A stretch of 58,813 nucleotides of DNA from an uncultured Corynebacterium sp. (lineage in GTDB: Bacteria > Actinomycetota > Actinomycetes > Mycobacteriales > Mycobacteriaceae): assembly GCA_943914355.1 (NCBI GenBank), contig CALUBS010000015.1:1-58813 (forward strand). Reading direction: 5' to 3'. The notes beneath the pieces were generated by a model, which ran no database searches, was not told the DNA's origin, and was given only the letters and a program-made list of their open reading frames with translations. Position 1 is the first letter of the stretch. Each line of letters starts with the position of its first letter. Both the position numbers and the translations under genes were made by a program. Shown in pieces: positions 17,279-26,658 of the stretch.

Positions 17279-17985
17279 CCACCATTCTCATCGTGGAAGA
17301 TGAAGAGTCGCTGGCCGATCCGCTGGCATTCTTACTCCGCAAGGAAGGCTTCGAGCCGATTATCGCCCTCGATGGCCCATCCGCGCTGGAGAAATTCGGC
17401 GAAAATGACATAGACATCGTGCTGCTTGACCTCATGCTTCCCGGCATGTCCGGCACCGACGTGTGCAAGCAGCTGCGCGCCACCTCCTCCGTGCCGGTCA
17501 TTATGGTCACCGCGCGCGATGCGGAAATCGACAAGGTCGTGGGCCTGGAGCTGGGCGCGGACGATTACGTCACCAAACCGTATTCCTCCCGCGAGCTCAT
17601 TGCCCGCATCCGGGCCGTGTTGCGTCGCGGCAACGATCGGTCCTCCCACGCGGATGCTGCGGAGGGCACCGAGGCAGAAGACGAGCAGATCCTGTCTGGC
17701 GGCCGCGTGAAGATGGATGTGGAGCGCCACATCGTCACCGTGGCAGACGAGCCTGTGGCCATGCCGCTCAAGGAGTTTGACCTGCTGGAATACCTCCTGC
17801 GCAACGCCGGGCGCGTGCTGACCCGCGGCCAGCTCATCGATCGCATTTGGGGTGCCGATTACGTGGGCGATACCAAGACGCTAGACGTGCACATCAAGCG
17901 CCTGCGCACCAAGATTGAGGAGCACCCCTCTCGCCCGAAGCACCTGGTAACGGTGCGCGGGTTGGGCTATAAATTCGAGCTCTAA
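17275..17985 (+). CDS. regX3: Response regulator RegX3-like (OmpR/PhoB family)
   Basis: The 236-residue protein has a receiver domain with the acidic pocket in VEDEE, the phosphorylated Asp52 in [11 protein letters not shown], and the conserved Lys in [10 protein letters not shown]. The C-terminal winged-helix DNA-binding domain is seen in [19 protein letters not shown] and [12 protein letters not shown] and ends GLGYKFEL. It acts with the kinase encoded upstream. Its stop codon overlaps the stop region of the convergent gene at 17982 by 4 bases, so transcription from both sides collides here and no terminator fits between them. Confidence 0.94.
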   Translation: MTTILIVEDEESLADPLAFLLRKEGFEPIIALDGPSALEKFGENDIDIVLLDLMLPGMSGTDVCKQLRATSSVPVIMVTARDAEIDKVVGLELGADDYVTKPYSSRELIARIRAVLRRGNDRSSHADAAEGTEAEDEQILSGGRVKMDVERHIVTVADEPVAMPLKEFDLLEYLLRNAGRVLTRGQLIDRIWGADYVGDTKTLDVHIKRLRTKIEEHPSRPKHLVTVRGLGYKFEL

Positions 17986-18881
17986 TACCAGCCGGCCTTG
18001 ATACTGGCTGGGTGCTGGCTAAGCTTTACGCCGTGCTCGGCGGCTTCCGCGCGGGCACGGCATTGTTGAGCCAAAATATCGTAGCTTTCGCGCCCCATGA
18101 GCGCGACGAGCTCGTCCTCGTGCGATTGCCACATTGGCAGCGGATTGGCGTGGCAGGCGCTATCGGTAGAGCAGTACCAATCAAAGTCTTCGCCGCCATT
18201 GCCCCAGCCGCGGCGGTCATATTCGCCGATGGTGGTGCGCAAAATCTCCTGCCCATCGGGGCGTTCTTCATAATCCTCGTAGCGCCGCAGCGGCAGCTGC
18301 CAGCACACCTCTGGCTTGACCACGGTCAGCTCCTCGCCGCTATCGACGGCCCATTGGTGCAGCGCGCAGCCGGTGCCTGTTTCCCAGCCGGCGCGGTTGG
18401 CAAAGATGCAAGCGCCATCCACGATGGGCGTTTTCAGCGCCGGTTCCGGTTCGCCGTCCTCGCCATCGAGCTCGTCCCATTCCAACCAGGGCTCTAGCTC
18501 ATCGGTATTTTCTTGCTCCAGGAACTCATCTACCCCCGCTGGGCGCAGCTGCCAATAGCGCGCGGGCATGCGGGAGACGGCATCGTAAAGCTGGTCGCGG
18601 TCTTGTTCATCGGCCATATATGCACCGTGCACGCAGCAGCCCACATCGGGCTGGCTCTTATCGATGCCCCGGCACGCCGACGTGCCAAATTGGCAGCTGT
18701 AGTGCGATTCCACCCACGTGAGATCGATGGAAAAGACGTGGTAAGGGTCGTTTGGGTTGGTAAATTCGAACCACTCCCGCGGAAAATCTGGGGCCTCTTC
18801 GCGCCCGGCTTTAATCGATGCCGCCGCCGGCGAGCTCGCGGGAAAACCTAGGTAAACGGTGTCAGATTTTGGGCGATTCAC
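17982..18881 (-). CDS. Conserved cysteine-rich actinobacterial protein (Rv0495c-like by position)
   Basis: The soluble product of 299 residues has no signal peptide or membrane segment. Cysteines occur in clusters: [44 protein letters not shown] and [10 protein letters not shown]. This pattern suggests a metal or iron-sulfur centre, but no known motif is matched with certainty. Short blocks such as [20 protein letters not shown] look highly conserved. In mycobacteria a hypothetical gene of similar size (Rv0495c) occupies the same place between senX3-regX3 and the ppx gene. The start is ATG 18881, 27 bases from the divergent ppx start. Function is unknown. Confidence 0.75.
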   Translation of the reverse strand: MNRPKSDTVYLGFPASSPAAASIKAGREEAPDFPREWFEFTNPNDPYHVFSIDLTWVESHYSCQFGTSACRGIDKSQPDVGCCVHGAYMADEQDRDQLYDAVSRMPARYWQLRPAGVDEFLEQENTDELEPWLEWDELDGEDGEPEPALKTPIVDGACIFANRAGWETGTGCALHQWAVDSGEELTVVKPEVCWQLPLRRYEDYEERPDGQEILRTTIGEYDRRGWGNGGEDFDWYCSTDSACHANPLPMWQSHEDELVALMGRESYDILAQQCRARAEAAEHGVKLSQHPASIKAGWY

Positions 18882-18908
18882 ACCTAACCACGGTAGACCT
18901 ACTACGCT

Positions 18909-19844
18909 ATGGGTGTGCGATTAGGTGTATTAGACGTTGGAAGTAATACCGTCCACCTCGTTGCGGTCGATGCCGCAATGGGGGGACGGCCTACTCCGAT
19001 GAGCGATTGGAAGATCCCACTCCGGCTGGTTGAACAGCTGGATAAGAAGGGAAACATCCACGAAAAGGGCCTGAAAAAGCTCGTTTCCGCCGTGGGTGAG
19101 GCAAGCGAGCTGGGTGAAAAACTCGGGTGCTCCGAATTTATTGCCTTCGCGACCTCCGCGGTCCGCTCTGCCCCTAACTCTGAAGCGGTACTCGATGAGG
19201 TGGAAAAGCAGACCGGCGTGCGCTTGCAGATCCTCTCGGGCGTGGAAGAAGCGCAGCTTACCTTCCTCGCTGCCCGCCGTTGGTACGGCTGGTCCGCTGG
19301 GCGCATTACCAACCTGGACATCGGCGGTGGCTCCTTGGAGCTATCTACCGGTACCGATGAACACCCTGACCTGGCTTTCTCTCTCGATCTGGGCGCAGGA
19401 CGTCTTACCCACAACTGGTTCGATACCGATCCGCCGGAGAAAAAGAAGGTCAGTGCGCTGCGCGATTTCATCGATGCGGAGCTTGAAGATGCCGTCACGC
19501 AGATGAAGGCAATGGGCCCGGCTGGCTTGGCCGTGGGCACCTCGAAAACCTTCCGCACCCTCTCGCGGCTGACTGGTGCGGCGCCCTCGTCTGCGGGGCC
19601 ATACGTCAAGCGCACCTTGACCGCACCGGGCCTGCGCCAGTTGATTTCATTCATTACGCGCATGACTGCAGCAGACAGAGCGGACCTCGAGGGTGTAAGT
19701 TCGAACCGATCGCACCAAATCGTCGCCGGCGCTTTGGTTGCCGAGGCAAGCATGCGAGCCCTGGGAATCGAGAAGTTGGAAATCTGCCCATGGGCGCTGC
19801 GCGAAGGTGTTATTTTGCGCCGGACCGACAAGGGATTGGAATAG
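18909..19844 (+). CDS. Ppx/GppA family exopolyphosphatase
   Basis: This 311-residue member of the ASKHA superfamily hydrolyses polyphosphate or pppGpp. The phosphate-1 motif is [17 protein letters not shown] at the N terminus, and [17 protein letters not shown] is the conserved GxEEA block. The phosphate-2 motif is [11 protein letters not shown]. It is a short form without the C-terminal domain of E. coli Ppx, as is usual for actinobacterial Ppx proteins. The start lies 27 bases from the divergent gene. The next gene begins 10 bases after the stop. Its position beside the phosphate-responsive senX3-regX3 pair suggests a link with phosphate storage; this is inference. Confidence 0.9.
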   Translation: MGVRLGVLDVGSNTVHLVAVDAAMGGRPTPMSDWKIPLRLVEQLDKKGNIHEKGLKKLVSAVGEASELGEKLGCSEFIAFATSAVRSAPNSEAVLDEVEKQTGVRLQILSGVEEAQLTFLAARRWYGWSAGRITNLDIGGGSLELSTGTDEHPDLAFSLDLGAGRLTHNWFDTDPPEKKKVSALRDFIDAELEDAVTQMKAMGPAGLAVGTSKTFRTLSRLTGAAPSSAGPYVKRTLTAPGLRQLISFITRMTAADRADLEGVSSNRSHQIVAGALVAEASMRALGIEKLEICPWALREGVILRRTDKGLE

Positions 19845-19853
19845 GAAGAGATC

Positions 19854-20975
19854 ATGGCTGACGAAAAACAGTTGACCGTGGCCGAGCTGCTGGCTCGCAA
19901 TAAGAAGGACCGCACGGATAAAGACGAGCAGACCTCTCGCCGCCGTCGGCGGAGCCTCGATGAGGGCGGCGTATCCGTTGCTGAGCTCACTGGCAGCCTG
20001 AAGAAGGTAAAGTCCACCCCGCCTGAGGCGAAGCACACCAACGTATCCATCGACGATGACGCTCCTGTCATCCGCGCGCCGAAGTCCAAGGACGAGCAGT
20101 CCGCGGGAAACAAGGCTGCGGAGTCTAAGACCTCGGAGTCCAAGCCTGCAGCGGGCAAGGCCGCTGCAGGTAAGCCAAGCGCGGAGAAGCCTTCCGCTGG
20201 TACCCCCACCGCGTCGCCTGCGCCGAAGCAGAACGGCAAGCCGAGCGGGCCTACCGCCTCTCCTAAGCCGGCAGCAGGTTCTGCCTCGCAGCCGACGGCC
20301 AAGCCTGCCCCCGCGCAGAAGGCTAATGCGCAGAAGACTAACGCGCAGGAGGCAAAGAAGCCTGCGCAGTCGGAGCCGGAGGCTAAGGCGGGTGCTCAGG
20401 ACGCCGAGAAGAAGTCTTATCAGCCGTCCGCGGATGACACTGCGGTGATCCAGCGCATCGGCAAGTCGCAGTCTTCGCAGCCCTCGCAGGACAAGCGCAA
20501 GGACGCTGCTGACGGCGCCGAATCCGGCACCAAGGAAAAGGCAGGCGCAGCTAGCGCCGCCGCTGCTGCGACCGCAGCGGGAGCCAAGGATGCCAAGGAC
20601 GCGGGAACCAAGGGCAAGGCTGGCGCGCCTGCGCAAAAACCTGCCGCGGCCGCAAAGAAGTCCGACGATACCGGCGAGCTGCCCCAGGTGCGGGACGAGG
20701 AAATCACCGAAGAGCACGAAAAGCTCAATCCCATGTCCATCCTCATCATGGTGGTTGTGGGCATCGTTTTGGCGATCATCATCTTCAAGGGCTTTGAGGT
20801 GCTCTGGGATAACTTCCCGCGCATCGTCGTGGCCATCCTGGCGCTCTGCGTCACCGCAATCATGGCTGGTGTCACGCATGCGCTGCGCACCGCCCGCGAT
20901 GGCTTCTCCATGTTCCTCGCAGGCATTACCGGCCTCATATTGACCTTTGGTCCGCTGCTTTTGGTCATGCTCTAA
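19854..20975 (+). CDS. Low-complexity Ala/Lys/Pro-rich protein with C-terminal membrane anchor
   Basis: The 373-residue protein has a charged N terminus ([39 protein letters not shown]). A roughly 200-residue linker of Ala, Lys, Pro, Ser and Gln follows, and then two to three hydrophobic segments from about residue 295 to the end. The short block TVAELLARN...[10 protein letters not shown] is typical of the actinobacterial protein found beside ppx (Rv0497 in mycobacteria). The cytoplasmic tail is probably disordered. GGAAGAG precedes the ATG and the ppx stop is 10 bases upstream, so they are co-transcribed. The function is not known. A terminator at 20996-21041 closes the unit. Confidence 0.75.
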   Translation: MADEKQLTVAELLARNKKDRTDKDEQTSRRRRRSLDEGGVSVAELTGSLKKVKSTPPEAKHTNVSIDDDAPVIRAPKSKDEQSAGNKAAESKTSESKPAAGKAAAGKPSAEKPSAGTPTASPAPKQNGKPSGPTASPKPAAGSASQPTAKPAPAQKANAQKTNAQEAKKPAQSEPEAKAGAQDAEKKSYQPSADDTAVIQRIGKSQSSQPSQDKRKDAADGAESGTKEKAGAASAAAAATAAGAKDAKDAGTKGKAGAPAQKPAAAAKKSDDTGELPQVRDEEITEEHEKLNPMSILIMVVVGIVLAIIIFKGFEVLWDNFPRIVVAILALCVTAIMAGVTHALRTARDGFSMFLAGITGLILTFGPLLLVML

Positions 20976-20995
20976 ACCAGCCACCCGCTGAGAAC

Positions 20996-21041
20996 CACCC
21001 GGCTGCTTCCCTCGTGGAGGTAGCCGGGTGTCGTTATTTTT
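20996..21041 (+). terminator. Intrinsic terminator before proC
   Basis: An outer 9-base stem (20996-21004 with 21022-21030) continues inward with wobble pairs and is followed by TCGTTATTTTT. It closes the ppx transcription unit. Confidence 0.75.
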
Positions 21042-21056
21042 GGCATGGTGGAGACT

Positions 21057-21848
21057 ATGACAAAGATTGCAATTTTAGGTGGAGGACAAATCGGTGAGGC
21101 TTTGACCTCGGGTCTTGTGGAATCGGGCTTTAATGCTTCCGATATCACGGTGACCAACCGCACCGCCTCCCGCGGTGAAGAACTCAAGAGCAACTATGGC
21201 GTTAATGTCACGACGGATAACGCTGAGGCGGTGGACGGCGCGGACTATATCTTCGCGTCCGTCAAGCCTTACGCCATCTTGGACCTGCTGGGCGAGATTA
21301 ACCCAGCCAAGGACGCCGTGGTGGTCTCTATGGCTGCTGGGCTGACGCTGGAGGCCCTGCAGGCCGCTGCGGGCGAGGGCGTGCCGGTTGTGCGCGTTAT
21401 GCCCAATACGCCGATGCTGGTACGCCGCGGCATGTGCACCTGCGCCGCCGGCGAGCACGTCACTGAGGCCCAGATGCAGGGCGTGACGGAGCTCCTCGAG
21501 GCCGTGGGTGAGGTCGCGGTCATTCCGGAGAAGAATATCGACGCCGCGACCGCCCTGGCGGGTTCCTCGCCGGCGTACTTTTTCCTCGTGGCAGAGGCGC
21601 TTGTCGATGCCGGCGTGCAGCTCGGCCTCCCCCGCGATATCGCCGAAAAGCTCGCCGCCCAGGCGGCTGCCGGCGCGGGCGATATGCTGGCCAACTCGGG
21701 CCGCTCGGCAACGCAGCTGCGCGCAGGCGTGACCTCGCCAGGCGGCACCACCGCCGCGGCCGTGCGCGAGCTGGAAGAGTCCGGCCTGCGCGGTGCGTTC
21801 TACCGCGCCGCCGAGGCATGCTCCGATAAGGCTAAGGAGCTGGGCTAG
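21057..21848 (+). CDS. proC: Pyrroline-5-carboxylate reductase ProC
   Basis: ProC makes L-proline from pyrroline-5-carboxylate with NAD(P)H. The N-terminal dinucleotide-binding motif is LGGGQIGEAL, VRVMPNTPMLVRRGM is in the middle, and the C-terminal family signature is LRAGVTSPGGTTAAAVRELE. The 263-residue form from ATG 21057 is preferred because GTGGAG is 4 bases upstream. ATG 21045 in the same frame has no such signal. It is flanked by the terminator at 20996 and by the BldC-like regulator. Confidence 0.95.
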   Translation: MTKIAILGGGQIGEALTSGLVESGFNASDITVTNRTASRGEELKSNYGVNVTTDNAEAVDGADYIFASVKPYAILDLLGEINPAKDAVVVSMAAGLTLEALQAAAGEGVPVVRVMPNTPMLVRRGMCTCAAGEHVTEAQMQGVTELLEAVGEVAVIPEKNIDAATALAGSSPAYFFLVAEALVDAGVQLGLPRDIAEKLAAQAAAGAGDMLANSGRSATQLRAGVTSPGGTTAAAVRELEESGLRGAFYRAAEACSDKAKELG

Positions 21849-22099
21849 AAGCCCGCCTAATGCGACCAGTTACCCGTGGTGGGGGTGTAGTTGCCTCACA
21901 CCACTTGGGGGCCGTACGGGAGCCATGAGGCGGTTGTTACGCAGCGCTTTTGGCGGTGAACTGAACAACTGCTGTGAAAAAATTTGGCACTTGGGTCGCA
22001 TTAGTCACATGTTTCACGATAGGCTGGGACAAGCACGTGCGTGAAGTCCTGTGGGAGGGGAAGCCTACAGCGCGTAACGAGCTGAAGGGTTAGATAATT

Positions 22100-22288
22100 A
22101 TGGCAAATGAAGAAAAAGGAACCTTTCTGACCATCGCGGAGGTCGCTGAAATCATGCGCGTCTCCAAGATGACTGTCTACCGTTTGGTTCACGCAGGCGA
22201 AATGCCGGCAGTCCGCGTCGGACGCTCTTTCCGCGTTCACGAGTCCGCCGTCAACGAGTACCTCGAGGCATCCGTTTACGGAGCGTAG
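22100..22288 (+). CDS. Small helix-turn-helix protein (BldC/excisionase-like)
   Basis: The 62-residue protein is almost entirely one MerR-like winged helix: LTIAEVAEIMRVSKMTVYRL followed by VHAGEMPAVRVGRSFRVHESA. This is the form called BldC in Streptomyces and Rv0500A in mycobacteria, both found after proC. It probably binds DNA cooperatively as a regulator. The 251-base upstream region contains no gene; an A-rich stretch with TGAAAAAATTTGG near 21973 may belong to the promoter. A strong terminator follows at 22305-22363. Confidence 0.88.
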   Translation: MANEEKGTFLTIAEVAEIMRVSKMTVYRLVHAGEMPAVRVGRSFRVHESAVNEYLEASVYGA

Positions 22289-22304
22289 GTTCTCGCGCCT
22301 TTCA

Positions 22305-22363
22305 GGCAGCGCCCACTTCTGTTGGCCACTTTTGGTCAGCGGTGGTGGGCGCTGTCTCGTTTT
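22305..22363 (+). terminator. Intrinsic terminator after the BldC-like gene
   Basis: The stem is formed by 22305-22316 and 22345-22356 (12 pairs including one G-T), with a 28-base loop that itself can pair. TCGTTTT follows on the + strand. Confidence 0.7.
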
Positions 22364-22563
22364 CCCGCGCGACGTCTTGCCGCGGGTTTCCATCGGGGCC
22401 ACTTTTGGAGACACGCTGGGGACTAGGTAAGATGGATCGCATTCGTGTCGGCACGCCGTGATGGCCCGCATATGTGCGGCCAAGGTGGCAAAGAGTGCAC
22501 CTTTGCCGTTTCAGGCGCCGGCAGGTTCACAGTACGTACTAAAAGAAAGTGAGGACGCCTGTT

Positions 22564-22665
22564 ATGGGTTCTGTCATCAAGAAGCGCCGCAAGCGCATGT
22601 CCAAGAAGAAGCACCGCAAGATGCTGCGCCGCACCCGCGTGCAGCGTCGTAAGTTGGGTAAGTAA
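22564..22665 (+). CDS. Ribosomal protein bS22 (AURKAIP1/COX24-like), 33 residues
   Basis: The tiny, extremely basic peptide reads [19 protein letters not shown] and ends [12 protein letters not shown]. This is the universal actinobacterial peptide found between the BldC-like gene and the HAD phosphatase, seen in mycobacterial ribosome structures as bS22. AAGAAAGTGAGGA lies about 10 bases upstream of the ATG, a suitable ribosome binding region. A TAAGAT element near 22429 could be its promoter. The gene is shorter than common gene-finding limits and is easily missed. A terminator at 22681-22723 follows. Confidence 0.92.
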   Translation: MGSVIKKRRKRMSKKKHRKMLRRTRVQRRKLGK

Positions 22666-22680
22666 ACCCAACAGCCCACG

Positions 22681-22723
22681 AATCCTCCGCACCGTGCCTT
22701 AGCGCGGCGGCGGAGGATTTCTG
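22681..22723 (+). terminator. Intrinsic terminator after bS22
   Basis: A perfect 10-base stem (22681-22690 with 22710-22719) is followed by TTCTGGTTTT. It separates bS22 from the convergent HAD gene. Confidence 0.7.
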
Positions 22724-22775
22724 GTTTTAGTGCCGAAGCTGCTTCTACGCTGAGAGCGCTCCGCCGCGTGCGCTG

Positions 22776-23837
22776 CTACTTCCGGAAATAGCGCCAGCCG
22801 CCATAGGAAAAGGCGGCCGTGACAAGCGCTGGAAGGCCGTAGGTGCGGATGGCGCGGCGGATGGAGCGGTAGTCGCGGACGATCCAACCGCGCTCTTCTG
22901 CGATGTTGCGTAGCTTGCGGTCCGGGTTAATGGCTACGGGGGTGCCCACCATGGTGAGCATGGGCATATCGTTCGCGGAGTCGGAGTAGGCGGTGCACCG
23001 GTCCAGATCGAGGCCCTCGATGGTAGCGAGGGCGGCCACGGCGTGCTTTTTGCCCGGGCCGTGGAGGATATCGCCCACCAGGCGGCCGGTGAACTTGCCG
23101 TCTTCTACCTCCGCGACGGTGCCGAGGGCGCCGGTAAAGCCAAAGCGACGCGCCAAGACCTGGGCGAGCTGGACTGGGGTAGCGGTAACCAGCCACACCT
23201 GTTGGCCGGCGGCCAGGTGCATCTCCGCGAGCTGTGTGGTGCCGGGGTATGCGCGGCGGGCGAGAGAAGCTTCGACGATTTCCTCGCAGAGATCGATGAG
23301 ATCGTCCACGCTGCGGCCTTTGACAAACTCTAGGGCCTGCGCGCGGCCGGCGGCGACGTCCTTTGCATTCTCCGCGCCAGAGAGGCGGAATTTTATTTGC
23401 TTCCAAGCAACCGGAAGTATCTCAGAGATGCGGATATAGCGCCGGCGGGCGAGCCCAAAGCCGAATTCCACCAAGGAGGAACCCTGAACGAGGGTATTGT
23501 CTACGTCGAAAAAGGCGGCGACGCCGACATCGACGGGGACGTCCGGATCCTGGTCCGTGATGCGCGGGGAGCCTGCGGCGTCATAAGAGCCGGAGACGGA
23601 GGCTACGCCGGAGGCGAAGTCCTCGAGCTCGAGTCCGAATTCCTCTAAAGCGGCGGCAGCGGCCGCCTCACCTGCGGCGCGCTGTTCTTCCTCGCCCAAG
23701 GGGGCCAGCGCCTGGTTTTCTAAGAAGTTGCGCAGATTGCCGCGCGAGGCCGTCCAATTGGCCAAAAAGTCGCGGGGAGATTCGGGGAATCCGGGGGGAG
23801 GTAAAGCGGACACGAGTGGAATAAACAGCTTTCGCAA
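22776..23837 (-). CDS. HAD-IB family phosphatase (SerB1-like)
   Basis: HAD motif I is FFDVDNTLVQGSS, with the nucleophile and acid Asp in DVDNT. Motif II is WLVTATP. Motif III is the lysine in GPGKKHAV, and motif IV is AYSDSANDMPML. A C-terminal hydrophobic segment LPALVTAAFSYGGWRYF suggests membrane association. The 353-residue length includes an N-terminal extension of about 105 residues before motif I. TTG 23837 is a possible start, and GTG 23813 is also possible. The substrate could be phosphoserine or a lysophosphatidate-like phosphate; the sequence does not decide. Mycobacterial Rv0505c occupies the same position. Confidence 0.85.
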   Translation of the reverse strand: MRKLFIPLVSALPPPGFPESPRDFLANWTASRGNLRNFLENQALAPLGEEEQRAAGEAAAAAALEEFGLELEDFASGVASVSGSYDAAGSPRITDQDPDVPVDVGVAAFFDVDNTLVQGSSLVEFGFGLARRRYIRISEILPVAWKQIKFRLSGAENAKDVAAGRAQALEFVKGRSVDDLIDLCEEIVEASLARRAYPGTTQLAEMHLAAGQQVWLVTATPVQLAQVLARRFGFTGALGTVAEVEDGKFTGRLVGDILHGPGKKHAVAALATIEGLDLDRCTAYSDSANDMPMLTMVGTPVAINPDRKLRNIAEERGWIVRDYRSIRRAIRTYGLPALVTAAFSYGGWRYFRK

Positions 23838-23910
23838 ACGCGGGGTGGACTAACATGTCCATAGTAAACGTTTCCCCCGTCTGCGTCCTTATGAGGAGAA
23901 TCCCGCCCCT

Positions 23911-24150
23911 ATGTCCCAGCATCTAGTCGAGCTCATGGTGCGCCCCACCTGCGGTTCCTGTAAACGGGTAAAAGAGCAGATTACCCCCGTTATCCAGGAG
24001 GCCGGTGCCCAGCTGGAAGTGCGCAACGTGGAAGATAGTCGCGAGCTCGAGATGGAATTCGGTGACCGCGTTCCTGTTGTAGTGATAGACGGAGAAGAGT
24101 TCGCCTGCTGGGAAGTTGATAACGAAGAGTTGGCTGCGGAGCTGCGCTGA
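23911..24150 (+). CDS. Glutaredoxin-like thioredoxin-fold protein
   Basis: This 79-residue protein has a CGSC redox motif in RPTCGSCKRVKEQI. The cis-proline comes after RVPVVVIDGEEF, the usual thioredoxin-fold arrangement of the DUF836/glutaredoxin-like group. ATG 23911 follows ATGAGGAGAATCCC, a good ribosome binding site. It is divergent from the HAD gene and lies 76 bases before hemA, as in mycobacteria (Rv0508-hemA). A role in thiol-disulfide exchange, perhaps with mycothiol, is inferred only from the fold. Confidence 0.85.
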   Translation: MSQHLVELMVRPTCGSCKRVKEQITPVIQEAGAQLEVRNVEDSRELEMEFGDRVPVVVIDGEEFACWEVDNEELAAELR

Positions 24151-24226
24151 CGATTCGGGTTCCGCGTCCACGCGGGGTAGTCTTTGGAACCATTGCGATC
24201 AATCAAAAGGTTGAGGAGTGTGGAGC

Positions 24227-25561
24227 ATGAGCGTGCTTGTAGTGGGAATGTCCCACCAATCGGCACCCGTGGCGTTGCTGGAAAAATTGAGCATGGACGA
24301 TGTGGTGCAGCATTCCGCCTGCGGGCAGTTGGTTGACGCCGAGTCCCTTACTGAGGCAATGATCATTTCCACGTGCAACCGCCTTGAGGTCTATACGGTG
24401 ACCAATTCCTTCCACACCGGCGTGCAGGACGTCATCCGGGTGCTCAGGGATGTCTCCCACGTCGATGAGGAAGAGCTGCGCAATTACCTCTACGTGCGCT
24501 ATGCCGATGCCGCCGCAGAGCACCTTATGTCCGTTACCTCCGGCCTGGATTCGATGGTGGTGGGCGAGCAGCAGATCATCGGCCAGGTGCGTTCCGCCTA
24601 CCAGTCCGCCTCCGAGCAGGGCACGGTTGGCCCGCGCATCCACGCCTTGGCGCAGTCCGCGCTGCGTGCCGGCAAGCGCGTGCACTCGGAAACGGAGATC
24701 GATAAGGCCGGCGTTTCGATGGTGACTTTCGCCTTTGACCAGGCGCTGCAGCGCCTTAATGCGGAGGACCTGCAGGGTAAGGCCGCACTCGTGCTGGGCG
24801 CCGGGGCGATGGCCTCGCTTGCGGCCACCCACGCAGGTCGGCTGGGCATCGGCGAGCTGGTGATTGCCAACCGCACCCGCGAGCGCGCCGAGCGCCTTGC
24901 CGGCCATGCTGAGGAGGCCGGGGTGCGAACCCGAGTGGTGGATTTTGAGGACCGCGCCACCGCGCTTGCCGATGTCCACCTCGCCATCTCCGCCACCGGT
25001 GCCGAGGGCTTTACCATTACCGCGGCCGACATCCCGCCCGCGCACCCGCTGATGCTCATTGACCTCTCCCTCCCGCGCGATATCGATGACGCGGCAACTA
25101 AAATCGATGACGTGGACCTGGTGAATATCGAGCGCCTCAGCAAGTCCCTGTCGGCTGCAGCGACTGATGTCGCGGCGGGCACGGACCCGCACGAGCAGGC
25201 CCGCACCATCGTGGACGAGGAGCTTGCCGCCTATACCTCTGCCCAACGCGTGCGCGATGTGGCACCTGCTGTCAGCGCCCTGCACCGCCGCGCGGCGGAT
25301 CTCGTGGAGTGCGAGGCGGCTCGCCTGCAGCAAAAGCACCCGGAGCTAGAGGGCAAGCAGCTTGCCGATGTCCAAGGTGCCCTCAAACGCGTCGCCGACA
25401 AGCTGCTGCATGAACCGACGGTGCGGGCGAAGAAGCTGGCGGCATCGGATAGCAGCTTTAGCAGCGAAAATGCCCTGCAGGAACTCTTTGGTCTGCAGCT
25501 GGAAGGCTCCGGCGTTGCCGTGGCCGTCAATGAATTGCCCACGCTGAATAAGGAGGCGTAA
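24227..25561 (+). CDS. hemA: Glutamyl-tRNA reductase HemA
   Basis: HemA reduces glutamyl-tRNA to glutamate-1-semialdehyde with NADPH, the first step of C5-pathway heme synthesis. The catalytic Cys50 lies in IISTCNRLEVY, and GLDSMVVGEQQIIGQVR gives the next conserved block. The NADPH domain contains VLGAGAMASLAATHA and ANRTRERAE, followed by the C-terminal dimerisation helix. ATG 24227 is preferred over GTG 24218 because GAGGAG at 24213-24218 is then well spaced. The 444-residue length is normal. hemC starts directly at the base after the stop, so the genes are co-transcribed and translationally coupled. Confidence 0.95.
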   Translation: MSVLVVGMSHQSAPVALLEKLSMDDVVQHSACGQLVDAESLTEAMIISTCNRLEVYTVTNSFHTGVQDVIRVLRDVSHVDEEELRNYLYVRYADAAAEHLMSVTSGLDSMVVGEQQIIGQVRSAYQSASEQGTVGPRIHALAQSALRAGKRVHSETEIDKAGVSMVTFAFDQALQRLNAEDLQGKAALVLGAGAMASLAATHAGRLGIGELVIANRTRERAERLAGHAEEAGVRTRVVDFEDRATALADVHLAISATGAEGFTITAADIPPAHPLMLIDLSLPRDIDDAATKIDDVDLVNIERLSKSLSAAATDVAAGTDPHEQARTIVDEELAAYTSAQRVRDVAPAVSALHRRAADLVECEAARLQQKHPELEGKQLADVQGALKRVADKLLHEPTVRAKKLAASDSSFSSENALQELFGLQLEGSGVAVAVNELPTLNKEA

Positions 25562-26449
25562 ATGTTCCAGATCGGTACCCGTGGCTCCAAGCTCGCCACC
25601 ACCCAGGCAGGACACGTCCGCGATTGGCTTATCGATGCCGGATTCGATTCCGAACTCCACATCGTCACCACCGCAGGCGATACCAATATGGCCCCAGTCG
25701 AACGCATCGGCGTGGGCGTATTCACCCAGGCGCTGCGCGAGGCGCTGTACCGCGGCGAATGCGATATCGCCGTGCACTCTTTCAAAGACCTGCCCACAGC
25801 CGAGGATGATCGCTTCCGCTTGGTCATCCCGCAGCGCCAGGACAGCCGCGAGGTGCTTGTCGCCCGCGATGGGATGACCCTGATGCAGCTGCCGGAGGGC
25901 GCGCGGGTGGGAACCTCGGCGCCGCGCCGCATCTCCCAGCTGGCCGCCCTGCGCCCGGACCTGGATATCCGCCCGCTGCGCGGCAATATCGATACCCGCA
26001 TGTCCAAGGTGACCGAAGGTGAGCTCGATGCCGTGGTGCTGGCCTATGCCGGGCTGCTGCGCGGTGGCTACGAAGATCGGGCGAGCGATATCTTCGACCC
26101 AGAATTATTCATGCCCGCTCCTGCCCAAGGAGCACTGGCCATCGAGGCCGTCGCTGGCACTGAGGCGGCCGCGGCATTAGACGCCGTTGTTGATGATCAA
26201 GCCACCTCCGCTGCCCTTGCCGAGCGCGCCGTTCTCGCCCGGCTCGAGGCCGGCTGCACCGCGCCCGTGGCCGCTACGTCCCGCTGGAACGGCGATCAAT
26301 TAACGGTGCGCGGCGGCGTCTTTGCGCTGGATGGTTCCCGCCAATTGACCGCCACCGCCTCTGGCGCCGCGGCGGAAGCTGCGGAGTTGGGCGCGCGGGT
26401 CTCTGATGAGCTTTTCACCCAAGGCGCGGCCGACCTGCTGGGTCAGTAA
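25562..26449 (+). CDS. hemC: Porphobilinogen deaminase HemC
   Basis: HemC joins four porphobilinogen units to hydroxymethylbilane. The 295-residue enzyme shows [12 protein letters not shown] at the N terminus, the substrate-binding [18 protein letters not shown] and [11 protein letters not shown]. The cysteine that holds the dipyrromethane cofactor is in [11 protein letters not shown]. It overlaps nothing but follows hemA without a gap. After the stop there are about 210 bases before hemD, with a hairpin at 26531-26557, so hemD may also have its own promoter. Confidence 0.95.
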   Translation: MFQIGTRGSKLATTQAGHVRDWLIDAGFDSELHIVTTAGDTNMAPVERIGVGVFTQALREALYRGECDIAVHSFKDLPTAEDDRFRLVIPQRQDSREVLVARDGMTLMQLPEGARVGTSAPRRISQLAALRPDLDIRPLRGNIDTRMSKVTEGELDAVVLAYAGLLRGGYEDRASDIFDPELFMPAPAQGALAIEAVAGTEAAAALDAVVDDQATSAALAERAVLARLEAGCTAPVAATSRWNGDQLTVRGGVFALDGSRQLTATASGAAAEAAELGARVSDELFTQGAADLLGQ

Positions 26450-26530
26450 TTTCTACTTTAAGCGCTAATAATTTAAGGTGTAGATACCATAGATCATTTT
26501 TTGCAATGATACCCGGCCCCCTTTAAGGGC

Positions 26531-26557
26531 ATCCCAGGACGTAGCGCCTGGGATTTT
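26531..26557 (+). terminator. Candidate terminator or attenuator between hemC and hemD
   Basis: A perfect 8-base stem (26531-26538 with 26547-26554) and an 8-base loop are followed by TTT on the + strand. The T run is short, so it may only reduce read-through into hemD. Confidence 0.45.
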
Positions 26558-26658
26558 GGCCGTTATGACCTTGATACCCACCGACGGCGCGGGGAGAAAC
26601 ACTGCAGGCGATCATGTCCGTGTGCGGTGCCGCGGGCCCAGATCTAGAAAAGAACTTT

